A stretch of DNA of 64,000 nt from Maritalea mediterranea (GCF_021568695.1 NZ_JAKGTI010000005.1:1-64000); one strand, 5' to 3'; shown: positions 35,826 to 44,242, numbered from the stretch's first letter. Translations and numbers: made by a program. Notes: generated by a model from the sequence alone, not told the origin.

Positions 35826-35970
35826 CCTTCTCTTCCATCCGGACTATAACCGTCGGCTCTGGAGTTGCACCAGATCTGCTTGACCCTTTTGGCAGGACCA
35901 AAAGGCGCTCGCGGGCTTATGGGTTGCCCCATTTACCGCCGGTGGGGAATTTCGCCCCGCCCTGAGAAGG
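35826..35970 (-). promoter_or_regulatory. FMN riboswitch (RFN element)
   Basis: On the - strand the conserved order is complete: CTTCTCAGGGCGGGG, then AATTCCCCACCGGCGGTA, AGCCCGCGAGCG, a variable stem (CCTTTTGGTCCTGCCAAAAGG), CAGATCTGGTG, CTCCAGAGCCGACGGT and TATAGTCCGGATGGAAGAGA. These are the universally conserved RFN blocks, with P1 closed by CTTCTC and GAGAAG. It lies about 115 bp before the ribN start and should reduce expression when FMN is abundant. Confidence 0.95.
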
Positions 35971-36147
35971 TTTTGCCCCCGGACCATTCCGAAAGCGCAT
36001 TGCTTTTAGCATGGGTTTTTAAGGTGTGGCAAGCTCCCCACAATGGAGGAAACTCACCAGAGCGATTTTGCTTACTGAGTGATTTTGCCCTCCCCGGTTA
36101 GGATTTCCTTGCCTTTAATTGTCATTTCCGCGTAAGGCTCGTCGCAA

Positions 36148-37344
36148 ATGGAGGCGAGCCTTTTGCATAGAGTGGATGTGTTGATTATTGGTGCCGGGGC
36201 GGCCGGCATGCTGGCAGCGGCGGAAGCGGGGAAGCGCGGGCGCCGGGTACTGCTGGTGGACCATGCCAAGAAGGCGGGCGACAAGATCCGTATTTCCGGT
36301 GGTGGGCGGTGCAACTTCACCAATGTGAACACTAGCTTCAAACAGTTTTTGAGCGAAAATCCGCGCTTTGCCATTTCGCCGCTCAAGCGGTTTTCCGCCC
36401 AAGATTTTATAGGCCGGGTGCGCCAGCGCCAAATCGCCTTTCACGAAAAGACTTTGGGCCAGCTTTTTTGCGATGAGAGTGCGCAGCTCATCATTGATAT
36501 GTTGCTGGATGATTTACGGGATGCAGGCGTTGAGCTGCGGCTGAAGACAAATGTGCATAGGGTGCAAAAAACCGGCGACAGATTTGTTGTCGAGCTGGAT
36601 GATGAACAGGTCGAAGCTGACAAATTGGTGGTGGCCACGGGCGGCAAGTCGATCCCCAAGATGGGGGCGACGGGTTTTGGTTACGATGTGGCGCAGCAAT
36701 TTGGCTTGCGCGTGGTCGAGACGCGGCCGGCCTTGGTGCCCTTGACCTTTGATCAATCGACCTTGGCGCCGATTAAAGAGCTGGCCGGGGTGGCGATTGA
36801 TCCGGCGCGGGTCAGCCATGGCAAAACCCGCTTTGATGAAGCGCTTTTGTTCACCCATCGTGGCTTGAGTGGCCCGGCGATTCTGCAAATTTCGTCCTTT
36901 TGGCGGGAAGGGGACCAGATCGGAGTGAATATGCTGCCCGGCATGGATTTGTTTGCGCAGTTGCGGGCCGCGCGGCAGGAAAATGGCAAGCGGGCAATAC
37001 AGACCGTGTTGAGCCAACATTTGCCCAAGCGGGTGGTGGACTTTGTGCTCGAGACACAGCAGCTTGGCGGCAATCTGGCCGATATCAGCGACAAAAAGCT
37101 GAAAAGCCTAGCCACAGCCATAGAGCAGTGGATGATCAAGCCCACCGGGTCAGAAGGCTATCGCACCGCCGAGGTGACGCTTGGGGGCGTGGCGACCGAC
37201 GAGTTGGACAATCGCACGATGGAAGCCAAGAAAGTGCCGGGGCTTTATTTTATCGGCGAAGTCGTGGATATGACCGGCTGGCTCGGCGGCTATAATTTTC
37301 AGTGGGCCTGGTCTTCCGCCTGGGTGGCGGGGCAGGCGGTTTAG
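36148..37344 (+). CDS. HI0933/BaiN-type FAD-dependent oxidoreductase
   Basis: Flavoprotein of 398 aa in the family annotated as aminoacetone oxidase or BaiN/RdsA-like. The FAD motif is VDVLIIGAGAAGMLAAAEAG with the acidic end VLLVDHAKKAGDKIRISGGGRCNFTN, the family signature. The second FAD segment is ADKLVVATGGKSIPKMGATGFGYDVA, and the C-terminus LYFIGEVVDMTGWLGGYNFQWAWSSA closes the FAD site. The physiological substrate is not established. A TTG at 36163 with GGAGG 8 nt upstream may be the true start. Confidence 0.9.
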   Translation: MEASLLHRVDVLIIGAGAAGMLAAAEAGKRGRRVLLVDHAKKAGDKIRISGGGRCNFTNVNTSFKQFLSENPRFAISPLKRFSAQDFIGRVRQRQIAFHEKTLGQLFCDESAQLIIDMLLDDLRDAGVELRLKTNVHRVQKTGDRFVVELDDEQVEADKLVVATGGKSIPKMGATGFGYDVAQQFGLRVVETRPALVPLTFDQSTLAPIKELAGVAIDPARVSHGKTRFDEALLFTHRGLSGPAILQISSFWREGDQIGVNMLPGMDLFAQLRAARQENGKRAIQTVLSQHLPKRVVDFVLETQQLGGNLADISDKKLKSLATAIEQWMIKPTGSEGYRTAEVTLGGVATDELDNRTMEAKKVPGLYFIGEVVDMTGWLGGYNFQWAWSSAWVAGQAV

Positions 37345-37494
37345 CCGGTCGTCTTTCCCTCGAATAATGATTGCTACATTCTGCTTTCCTTGCTTTGATG
37401 GTGGCAGGGGATGATGCCGATCAAGTCTTTCGCGTGGAGGCGCAGGACTTGGAGGGTGAGAGCGTTATTGGCTCTGTTCGGTTGAGGGAGAGAT

Positions 37495-38280
37495 ATGACC
37501 GAAAATTCACAAACGGCACAACGATCGGGCGGCTTGCCGCGGGTCAACAAGATCACTTTGTCTGATGTTGGGCAGGCGCTGGGCGCTGGCTGGCATGATT
37601 TTATGCGGGCCCCGCAATATGGGCTTCTATTTGGGGGCTTTTACGTGCTGGGCGGTTTCGCCATTCTGGCAGCGCTCGTCATTTACGATATGCCCTGGAT
37701 GATTATTCCCATCGCCATCGGCTTCCCGCTGATCGGTCCTTTTATCGCGGTCGGGCTTTATGATGTGTCTCGCCGGCTGCAGGCGGGCGAGCCGCTGAGA
37801 ATGGGCGAGATTTTTGGGCTTATGTTCCGGCAAAAAGATCGACAATTGGGTTGGATGGCGTTCGTGATCCTTTTTGTATTCTGGATCTGGGTTTATCAGG
37901 TACGGTTGTTGTTGGCGATTTTTTTGGGCTTTAAGAGCTTTTCGTCCATCGGCATGTTTCTGGCCGTGATCACCACCACGTCGGAGGGTTTGGGCTTTCT
38001 GGCTGCGGGCACGCTTGTGGGGGCCGGTCTCTCCTTTGTTTTGTTCTCTTCAACAGTGGTGGCGATGCCGCTTTTGCTGGAGCGGGAGCTGGACTTTGTC
38101 TCCGCCATCATCACCAGCTTTAAAGCGGTCACCAAAAATTTTCTGCCCATGATCGGTTTTGCGGCGGTGATTGTGTTGTTCACCTTTGTCGCGATGGTGC
38201 CTGCCTTTTTGGGGCTGGTTTTGGCGTTGCCCATTTTGGGTCACGCCACCTGGCATCTTTATAAACGGCTAGTCGGTTAA
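37495..38280 (+). CDS. DUF2189 family membrane protein
   Basis: A 261-aa inner-membrane protein with about six helices. The N-terminal VNKITLSDVGQALGAGWHDFMRAPQYGLLFGGFYVLGG and the FPLIGPFIAVGLYDVSRRL segment are typical of DUF2189. The function is unknown; an old association with cytochrome oxidase subunit I neighbourhoods is not evident here. The ATG follows GAGGGAGAGAT. Confidence 0.88.
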   Translation: MTENSQTAQRSGGLPRVNKITLSDVGQALGAGWHDFMRAPQYGLLFGGFYVLGGFAILAALVIYDMPWMIIPIAIGFPLIGPFIAVGLYDVSRRLQAGEPLRMGEIFGLMFRQKDRQLGWMAFVILFVFWIWVYQVRLLLAIFLGFKSFSSIGMFLAVITTTSEGLGFLAAGTLVGAGLSFVLFSSTVVAMPLLLERELDFVSAIITSFKAVTKNFLPMIGFAAVIVLFTFVAMVPAFLGLVLALPILGHATWHLYKRLVG

Positions 38281-38739
38281 CCGTAGGGTAAGGCCAATGG
38301 CCGAAACAGGTCGTTGGCCTCTGATCTTGCCTCGGGTACGTTTGAGCGGCCGAAAGCCCATATTTTCGTAAAGCCGCTGGGCGCGTTTATTGCCATCCAG
38401 CATCTGCACGTCCAGCGGTCGTTCCGTGGTTTCAAGAATATAGCTGATCAGGCGTTGGCCCACGCCCTCACCAAAATGGTTGGGCGCAACATAAAGCCAA
38501 GTCAGTTCGCGGGGGCGAAAAGCGGCAAAGCCCTTTATTTCATTGTTTATCGGGCATTCCGCCACAATGATACGGTTGGAAAGGAAGCCTTCAGCAATAT
38601 GTGATTTTTGCAGCGGCAGATAAGCATGATCGGGCAATCGGACGGCTCGCAGCTCCACTTTGCGTGCCGCATTATGGATGGCACAGATGGCTGGCCAATC
38701 AGGATCGCGAAAAGCGCGGATGATGACGCTATTTTCCAT
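38269..38739 (-). CDS. GNAT family N-acetyltransferase
   Basis: A 156-aa acetyltransferase of the Acetyltransf_1 class. It has IIRAFRDPDWPAICAIHNAAR, the strand FAAFRPRELTWLYVAPNHFGEGVGQRLISYILE (acetyl-CoA pyrophosphate loop G-E-G-V-G-Q-R), and LDGNKRAQRLYENMGFRPLKR. The substrate is unknown. The frame extends to 38775 and no ribosome-binding site clearly decides the start. Convergent overlap of 12 bp with the DUF2189 gene. Confidence 0.85.
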   Translation of the reverse strand: MENSVIIRAFRDPDWPAICAIHNAARKVELRAVRLPDHAYLPLQKSHIAEGFLSNRIIVAECPINNEIKGFAAFRPRELTWLYVAPNHFGEGVGQRLISYILETTERPLDVQMLDGNKRAQRLYENMGFRPLKRTRGKIRGQRPVSAIGLTLRLTD

Positions 38740-38854
38740 GGCAAAATAGAATCTGATTTTCCGCTTATGCGTCAAGCATATGCGCTTTTCCTGCCACGGG
38801 ATGAAACTGATGGTGCTGGTTTTTCGTATCCATTATATCGAAACAGGAGACATT

Positions 38855-39763
38855 GTGCGCATTCTGATTGGCAGTTTGATTATTTTGGCGGTGGTGAGTG
38901 CTGCTCTAGCGTGGGTGGTGTTTTATCCGCCTGCGCGTGATAAGGCGTTGATCGGGTTGAGCCATTTGATGGCCGCGCCCTATCGGGGCGATGTGCGTTC
39001 ACATGTTTATGGGCCTGAGCCGCGGCATAAGCTTGATGTCTATCCGGCAGCGCCCTCTGCCGCATCGGCGGATAAGCCGATTATTCTGTTTTATTACGGG
39101 GGCGGCTGGCGCATGGGCGACAAGCCTTTTTATTATTTCGTTGGCGCGGCGCTGGCGGCGCAGGGCTATGATGTGGTGATCCCCGAATATCGTTTGTATC
39201 CGCAAGTGCAGTTTGCTGGCTTTATGGCCGATGCAAAGCGCGCCTATGACTGGGTCTGGCAGGAAATGGCCAAAGAGTCGGGGCGCGATATTGTGGTGAT
39301 GGGGCATTCCGCCGGTGCCCACATCGCGGCCTTGCTGGCCTATGGTGAAACCTATCGGCCAGACGACGCACCTGCCCCATCGGCTTTTGTCGGCTTGGCC
39401 GGACCATACGCTTTTAACCCAAAAGAGTGGCCCAGCACCCAATCAATCTTTGCCGATGTCGCAAATGCTGATCTTGCGCGACCGGTGCATTTTGTTGACG
39501 ACGCCAGCCCACCCAGCCTGATGTTTCATGGCGAAAAGGATGATGTGGTGAAGCTTTGGAACCAGGAACAGCTTTCCGAGGTGTTGGCGCAACATGGTGT
39601 GACGCATCAAAGTGTGGTGTTGTCAGATACGGGGCACTATAAAATCTTATTTTCCTTCGCGCGGCCTTTATTGGGGCAGATGCAGGTGCGCGCTCAAATT
39701 GAGGATTTCCTGTCGGCGTCCCATTCCAGTGGAGATTGGCGGTCAGCTTCGAAAGGCAATTAG
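38855..39763 (+). CDS. alpha/beta hydrolase (carboxylesterase-like), membrane-anchored
   Basis: A 302-aa hydrolase with an N-terminal hydrophobic anchor or signal (ILIGSLIILAVVSAALAWVVF). The oxyanion motif is FYYGGGWRMG (HGGGW-like with Tyr), the nucleophile elbow GHSAGAH, the acid in FHGEKDDVVKLWNQ and the His in SDTGHYKILF. The triad is complete. It resembles BD-FAE/kynurenine-formamidase-like esterases. GTG 38855 is preferred because GGAG lies 5 nt upstream; the frame is open to 38780. Confidence 0.85.
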   Translation: MRILIGSLIILAVVSAALAWVVFYPPARDKALIGLSHLMAAPYRGDVRSHVYGPEPRHKLDVYPAAPSAASADKPIILFYYGGGWRMGDKPFYYFVGAALAAQGYDVVIPEYRLYPQVQFAGFMADAKRAYDWVWQEMAKESGRDIVVMGHSAGAHIAALLAYGETYRPDDAPAPSAFVGLAGPYAFNPKEWPSTQSIFADVANADLARPVHFVDDASPPSLMFHGEKDDVVKLWNQEQLSEVLAQHGVTHQSVVLSDTGHYKILFSFARPLLGQMQVRAQIEDFLSASHSSGDWRSASKGN

Positions 39764-39780
39764 GCACAATGCTCAAAAAC

Positions 39781-39856
39781 TGGTGCCGCTGATAGGACTT
39801 GAACCTACGACCCCATCATTACGAATGACGTGCTCTACCAACTGAGCTACAGCGGC
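39781..39856 (-). tRNA. tRNA-Thr (anticodon CGT)
   Basis: The - strand folds into a complete cloverleaf. The acceptor GCCGCTG pairs with CAGCGGC, with encoded ACCA. The D arm is GCTC-GAGC. The anticodon stem CGTCA/TGATG has loop TTCGTAA and so anticodon CGT, reading ACG. The T arm is GTAGG-TTCAAGT-CCTAT. A36/N73 identity fits threonine. Confidence 0.97.
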
Positions 39857-39923
39857 GCTCGCTATAATTTATCGTTATTTGCGTCAGCTGGACAAGATTT
39901 TTGTATGATGTTTGCGAGCCAAA

Positions 39924-39960
39924 ATGAAAAAGGGTTGCACGGGAATATCCCGGCAACCCT
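39924..39960 (-). terminator. terminator of a small leftward transcript
   Basis: The outer stem AGGGTTGC / GCAACCCT (39931-39938, 39953-39960) contains an inner GGGATATTCCC hairpin and is followed on the - strand by TTTTTCATTTT. No known gene lies directly upstream except the small ORF at 40021-40095. Confidence 0.8.
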
Positions 39961-40020
39961 TCGTCGATATATATCAGCATAAAGGAACTTTTGCGCCTTT
40001 TGGCTGCGTGGAAGAAGATG

Positions 40021-40095
40021 TTAGCGGTGCGTTGGCCCCTCTAACAGCACCTCACTTCCAAAGCCCTTTTTCTGATCTAGATATCGAATAGACAA
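40021..40095 (-). CDS. candidate small protein (24 aa), unrecognised
   Basis: A TTG start is placed 7 nt after GGAGG within AAGGAGGTGATCC (40097-40109), a perfect 13-nt complement of the 16S rRNA 3' end. The product begins MSIRYLDQKKGF and ends LLEGPTHR, is basic overall and has no membrane helix. It lies in a unit with a sigma70-like promoter at 40133-40161 and a terminator at 39924-39960. It could be a small protein, a leader peptide or an RNA that mimics a translation start. No homologue is known to me. Confidence 0.5.
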   Translation of the reverse strand: MSIRYLDQKKGFGSEVLLEGPTHR

Positions 40096-40132
40096 TGGAT
40101 CACCTCCTTCCGAATTGTTGAAACTAATCAAG

Positions 40133-40161
40133 ATTCTGCGCCCGAAATTTGAATCGGTCAA
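40133..40161 (-). promoter_or_regulatory. sigma70-type promoter of the small transcript
   Basis: On the - strand, TTGACC (40161-40156), a 17-bp spacer and CAGAAT (40138-40133) form a good housekeeping promoter. The expected start is near 40125, 16 bp before the perfect Shine-Dalgarno. Confidence 0.65.
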
Positions 40162-40183
40162 GCGTAAAATGCACTATTGATTG

Positions 40184-40201
40184 TACAATACAACTATTGT
40201 A
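40184..40201. promoter_or_regulatory. candidate MarR operator
   Basis: A perfect dyad TACAATA-CAAC-TATTGTA ends 13 bp before the MarR-type start. Short AT-rich palindromes at this position typically bind the encoded MarR protein. Confidence 0.65.
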
Positions 40202-40214
40202 TATTGCATCTATT

Positions 40215-40658
40215 ATGATGAATTATGAAGATATCCCGCTGCATTGGGTGAACAGGTTGAGCTTTTTGGTCCGGCGAGAGTTGGGGCAAAAATTTGCACG
40301 TGCCGGTCATAAAATTGCGGCGGAGGAATGGGCCGTATTGTTGATGCTATGGCAGGAGGATGGGCGGTTGCCCAGCGCCATTGCCGAGCTGACCTTTCGT
40401 GATCGCACAACAGTCACGCGTCTGTTGGATGGCATGGAGAAAAAACAGATGATCCGCCGAGAGGCGGATCCTCATGATCGCCGGAAAATGCGGGTTTTTC
40501 TGACCGATAAAGGCCGTGCACTGGAAGCGCAATTGAAGCCAATCGCGCAGGACCTTATCGCCCAGGCCCAACAAAATCTAAGCGGTGACGAGGTCGCGCA
40601 GCTCACCCTGTTGCTGCGTAAAATGACGCAAAATCTAACGCCAAATTCAACCCGCTAA
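40215..40658 (+). CDS. MarR family transcriptional regulator
   Basis: A winged-helix regulator of 147 aa. It has the conserved core EEWAVLLMLWQEDGRLPSAIAELTFRDRTTVTRLLDGMEKKQMIRREADPHDRRKMRVFLTDKG, with recognition helix DRTTVTRLLDGM and the wing DPHDRRKM. ATG 40215 or 40218 starts it; the upstream frame to 40149 passes through the promoter. It precedes the redoxin-like gene by 16 bp and probably controls that operon through the dyad at 40184. Confidence 0.9.
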   Translation: MMNYEDIPLHWVNRLSFLVRRELGQKFARAGHKIAAEEWAVLLMLWQEDGRLPSAIAELTFRDRTTVTRLLDGMEKKQMIRREADPHDRRKMRVFLTDKGRALEAQLKPIAQDLIAQAQQNLSGDEVAQLTLLLRKMTQNLTPNSTR

Positions 40659-40674
40659 CCAGAGGAGCGGCAAA

Positions 40675-41391
40675 ATGAGCGACTATAATTATCACGAATT
40701 TTCAACCGGAGATTATGATTTGGATCATTTTCGCGGGCCAAAGATTGGGCAGAAAGCGCCAGATTTTATGCTGCAAGACGTGAATGGCGCGCCACGTCGT
40801 TTACTCGATTTTGACGGTGAGTTTCTGGTGCTGGAACTTGGGTCCATCACCTGTCCCCTGTTTCAGGGGCGGCGAAAAAGCATGGGCAATTTGAAGGAAA
40901 GATTCCCTCACATCGATTTTGTTATTCTTTATGTGCGGGAGGCGCATCCGGGCAAAAGCATAGGGGCGCACCAAAGCTATGCGGAGAAACAAGGCGTGGC
41001 TCAAAGGTTGCACACTGAAGATGGCGAGCAACGCACCATTCTGGTGGATGATTTGGACGGAACGGCCCATAGCGCCTATGGCGGTTACCCAAACGCCGTT
41101 TTTATCATTAATAAAAATGGTTGCGTGGTGTTCAACGCAGATTGGAACAACCCCGAAGCCACGGCCAAAGCGCTTCGCTTGTTGCTAAATGGCAAACCTG
41201 CCAATGTGAAAAGTTATTTCAAGCCTGTGCCGCCACCCATGGTGGCGCGCACCATGGGGCGCAGCGGCAGGGGGTCATTTCTTGACTTCATCAAGGGTTT
41301 GCCGGTGTTGATTTGGAAGAATCTGATCCGGCGTAATCTGCTTCTTTTCATCAACCGACGTCACGCGGTGTTGCCCGACGCCGATTGCTGA
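40675..41391 (+). CDS. deiodinase-like redoxin-fold protein
   Basis: A 238-aa thioredoxin-fold protein. IGQKAPDFMLQDVNGAPRRLLDFDGEFLVLELGSITCPLF has the peroxiredoxin-like start, with Cys60 in the active-site position. FVILYVREAHPGKSIG resembles the LYI-EAHP motif of iodothyronine-deiodinase-like proteins (T4_deiodinase family), where Cys replaces Sec. It probably reduces a peroxide or halogenated compound with thiols, but the reaction is unproven. It lies directly downstream of the MarR regulator with an AGAGGAG ribosome-binding site. Confidence 0.75.
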   Translation: MSDYNYHEFSTGDYDLDHFRGPKIGQKAPDFMLQDVNGAPRRLLDFDGEFLVLELGSITCPLFQGRRKSMGNLKERFPHIDFVILYVREAHPGKSIGAHQSYAEKQGVAQRLHTEDGEQRTILVDDLDGTAHSAYGGYPNAVFIINKNGCVVFNADWNNPEATAKALRLLLNGKPANVKSYFKPVPPPMVARTMGRSGRGSFLDFIKGLPVLIWKNLIRRNLLLFINRRHAVLPDADC

Positions 41392-41395
41392 GACC

Positions 41396-42787
41396 TTAAA
41401 TGCCGGTGGGATTTGGCGGCGCAGGCAAGGGGGCTGGCGTCGCTTCATCTTTTGGTTGTGCCGGTGCAGGCGATGGCGCAGGCTTGGCGGGCCCGTTGGG
41501 CTTGGCCATGCTGCGTGATGGCACTTTCCATTCGAACTGGTCCAGCTTGCCGGTGAGCGGCGAGGTCGGCTCCCACTCGTCGGCGCTGATGCCATCGGCA
41601 ATCCAGGTGGCGTCCGGCTTGGCGGTGACGGCGCGGGACAGCCAGGCGCGGGCCTTGCCCTGATCGCCAGTGTCGCCTTGTTCAATCTCGGCCATTAAGG
41701 TGCACACTTTTTGAGTGGCCTGCTGGTCGGTAAAGGGTTGCAGCGCGGCGCGGGCATCGGCCCATTCATGGGCGGCAATGGCCGCATTGGCCAGCAAGAT
41801 GGCGCTTTCCAGATGATCTGGATGTTCCACGACCATGGTTTTGGCGCGCTTCAGCCGCTCCACGGCGGATGCGCCAGATTGGGCGTGGATATAAAGCTCG
41901 CCAATATGCGGGTGGGCGCTGGCGCGCCAGACCCGGCGCAACAGGCCGGAAGCCTTGCGCACTTCACCCGAGGAAATATAGAGCCGGGCGGCAATCAGCG
42001 CGGCGGGCACAAATTCAGGCTGTTTTTTTAACGCTTCATTGGCAAAGGCGATGGCGCGCTGGGGTTCGGTTTCCTCCAGTTCCTTGGCCAATGCGGTGCG
42101 CAACACTGCGTCGAGCCGCTTTTGGGTGTCGCGGTCGGCGCGATCAAAGGGAATATTGTCCAATTGCGCCAGTGCGTCTTCATAGTCACCCTCTTTCGCC
42201 AGATGGGCGAAAATGGCCTTTTGCGCCCACTCCAGTTTTGGGGAAAGGCTGGCGGCCTTGCGGGCAAATTGCAGCGCCGCATCCTCACGTTTTTGCTGGC
42301 GGGCCTGTTCATAAAGGCCTGAAAGGGCCGCAATGGCGGTTTTGGGATCTTCGATCATTTCCCGATATTGCAGCCGGGCCTGCTTTAATTCGCCCAATTG
42401 CATATTGGCCTGGGCTTCCAGCAATTGTGCGGCGGTGTTGCCCTCAAGCTTTAAGCGCGCTTCGCGGGCCAACTGCCGGGCTTTGTTCGGGTCGCCGGTT
42501 TGCAGCGCAATAATAGCGTTGGATAGAGCATCCACGCCCTTACGCTGTTTGCGCTTTTCATTGGCGCGGGAAAACAGGGCTGGAATGCCAAAAATGCGGC
42601 GAATGATCGCCCAGACAATAATGGTAATCAGCATCAAAAGGATCAGGCCGAACAGCACGATCCCGAGGCTGGGCTGCATCTGATAGCCAAAGCCGGTAAT
42701 TACTACCTCGCCGGGCACCGACATGATGATGCTGGCGCCCCAGGCGATCAGCAGAGAGAAGGTGACGATGATGAAAATGCGAATCAT
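41396..42787 (-). CDS. hemY: HemY-like TPR membrane protein
   Basis: A 463-aa inner-membrane protein of the proteobacterial HemY type (not protoporphyrinogen oxidase). Two N-terminal helices (residues 1-20 and 40-62) precede the HemY_N domain and TPR-like helical repeats (KARQLAREARLKLEGNTAAQLLEAQANMQLGELKQAR). The C-terminus is Pro/Ala-rich. It is linked genetically to haem synthesis. Last gene of hemC-hemD-mitofilin-like-hemY, overlapping the preceding gene by 4 bp. Confidence 0.85.
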   Translation of the reverse strand: MIRIFIIVTFSLLIAWGASIIMSVPGEVVITGFGYQMQPSLGIVLFGLILLMLITIIVWAIIRRIFGIPALFSRANEKRKQRKGVDALSNAIIALQTGDPNKARQLAREARLKLEGNTAAQLLEAQANMQLGELKQARLQYREMIEDPKTAIAALSGLYEQARQQKREDAALQFARKAASLSPKLEWAQKAIFAHLAKEGDYEDALAQLDNIPFDRADRDTQKRLDAVLRTALAKELEETEPQRAIAFANEALKKQPEFVPAALIAARLYISSGEVRKASGLLRRVWRASAHPHIGELYIHAQSGASAVERLKRAKTMVVEHPDHLESAILLANAAIAAHEWADARAALQPFTDQQATQKVCTLMAEIEQGDTGDQGKARAWLSRAVTAKPDATWIADGISADEWEPTSPLTGKLDQFEWKVPSRSMAKPNGPAKPAPSPAPAQPKDEATPAPLPAPPNPTGI

Positions 42788-44199
42788 TGTGCGTCTCCTT
42801 CACCCTGTTGGTTTTGGTTGAGCAGGCTGGTGCGCATCTCAGTCTGCCATTGCTCAATGAGCAGATGGTTGGCAATTGCGGTGGCCAGCGGTGAGGCTGC
42901 ATTCTGCATAGGTGCGGGCAACTGAGCGATCAATTCCTGCGCCCGCGCCAGCCGTTGGGCGGCCAAGGCCGTTTCAATCTGGTCGAGCAGCACGAGCGGG
43001 TCGGTGCCGTCTGCATTCAGCGGCCGCAAATTGACGGCATCCTTCAACGTGCCGAGCAACCTGTCCTGCCAGGGCGCATCCTCTGCCATATCCGGGCGCG
43101 CGGCCAGCAAAGTGGGGCGCAGCGCTTCATAGCGCGCCAGAAGTTCGCTGGGTGGTACAAGGCCTTGTTGCGCAATGTCCATAATCTCGTCACGCGGGGT
43201 GATTTTGAGATAGTTGGTCAATTCTTCCAGCCGAGCGGCAAAGGGCTGGCCATTATTGATTGCGGCGTCAATTTCGCTCATCAGGATCGGAATGCGCGCC
43301 GCTGCCATGGCGCTATCTGCGGCTTGCCGGGCAGATTGGTCCTCTTCCAGCGTCGTGATTTGCGATTGCAGCGCGGCAATCTCTTCCCGCAAGCTGGCAA
43401 GTTCCTGGCTTTGCGTCTGCACCCGTTTTTGCAGGTCGCCCAATGTTTCGTCCTGGGTAGCAAGTGTTTCGCCCTGCGCCTGCAATTGGTCATTTAGCGG
43501 TGACAGATCAATTTCCGGCCCCGATTGTGCCGTTGGCGAATCGTTTGAAGCACTGGCCGCGCGATCAGCCAGTTGCTGCTGGGTTTGTTTCAGATTCGCT
43601 ACATCTTGCTCCAACGCGTTAAGCGCCGATTCAATCGGGCCAAGATTGACTGGTGTTGTGGTCTCATCCGGGCTGCTGATGGTGGCCAGTTGCGATTCAA
43701 TATTGGCGATGGCCTGCTCAATTTGGTCTGTATCAATCGCCTCGATCTCGCTTTGCAGGGCCTTTAAATCATTCTGGGTGGCGAACGGCGACAGATCGGG
43801 CTGCGCGTTTTCCAGGTCAAAGATGCGTTTTTGCAGCTTGGCGATTTCTGGTGCCAGATCAGACTGCTCGGCCCACTGATTGAACGGAAACACTTTATAA
43901 TAGGCCAATCCAGCCGTGCCAGCCATGCCCAAGGCTGCGCTCAGCACGATGGCGGCTATAAAGGTGCCCGCACCACCTCCTTCACCGTCGTCACTTTTCG
44001 GCGGTGCGGATTTAGGCGGCTCGGATGGCTTTTTGTCGGCAGGCTTTGCAGTGGTCGACTGGGACTTATTATCTGTTGATTTCGGTTTATCGTCGACGGG
44101 CTTTTTCTCGGTCGATTTTTGATCGGCAGAACTTGTTTTTTTGGCTTCCGCATCAAGAATGGGGGGACGCACAGGACCCTTTTTATTATCATCGACCAT
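42784..44199 (-). CDS. mitofilin-like inner-membrane protein (COG4223 type)
   Basis: A 471-aa protein with a Lys/Ser/Pro-rich N-terminus, one membrane helix (GGAGTFIAAIVLSAALGMAGTAGLAYY, about residues 75-100), a long coiled coil (about 110-290) and a C-terminal helical domain ending near ...QGEGDAQ. This architecture between hemD and hemY is the alphaproteobacterial mitofilin/Mic60 homologue, implicated in membrane shaping. Sequence-level identification is moderate; the location is the stronger clue. Confidence 0.78.
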   Translation of the reverse strand: MVDDNKKGPVRPPILDAEAKKTSSADQKSTEKKPVDDKPKSTDNKSQSTTAKPADKKPSEPPKSAPPKSDDGEGGGAGTFIAAIVLSAALGMAGTAGLAYYKVFPFNQWAEQSDLAPEIAKLQKRIFDLENAQPDLSPFATQNDLKALQSEIEAIDTDQIEQAIANIESQLATISSPDETTTPVNLGPIESALNALEQDVANLKQTQQQLADRAASASNDSPTAQSGPEIDLSPLNDQLQAQGETLATQDETLGDLQKRVQTQSQELASLREEIAALQSQITTLEEDQSARQAADSAMAAARIPILMSEIDAAINNGQPFAARLEELTNYLKITPRDEIMDIAQQGLVPPSELLARYEALRPTLLAARPDMAEDAPWQDRLLGTLKDAVNLRPLNADGTDPLVLLDQIETALAAQRLARAQELIAQLPAPMQNAASPLATAIANHLLIEQWQTEMRTSLLNQNQQGEGDAQ

Positions 44200-44242
44200 T
44201 GAAAAACCTTTTTAGCCAGCGTTTGGTGTTTGGTTTCGGAAC

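Noticed and set aside
36514-37020. 168-aa ORF on the - strand and other long antisense ORFs in the FAD enzyme gene
   Set aside because: Antisense shadows with biased composition and no family features.
37371-37565. 64-aa ORFs before the DUF2189 gene
   Set aside because: Short, overlapping the DUF2189 start in another frame, with no ribosome-binding site or family match.
40097-40109. GGATCACCTCCTT read as the 3' end of a 16S rRNA gene
   Set aside because: No rRNA sequence adjoins it. On the other strand it is a perfect Shine-Dalgarno placed correctly before a start codon.
41869-42513. 214-aa ORF on the + strand
   Set aside because: Antisense to the HemY-like gene. Pro/Arg/Gly-rich and without a ribosome-binding site.
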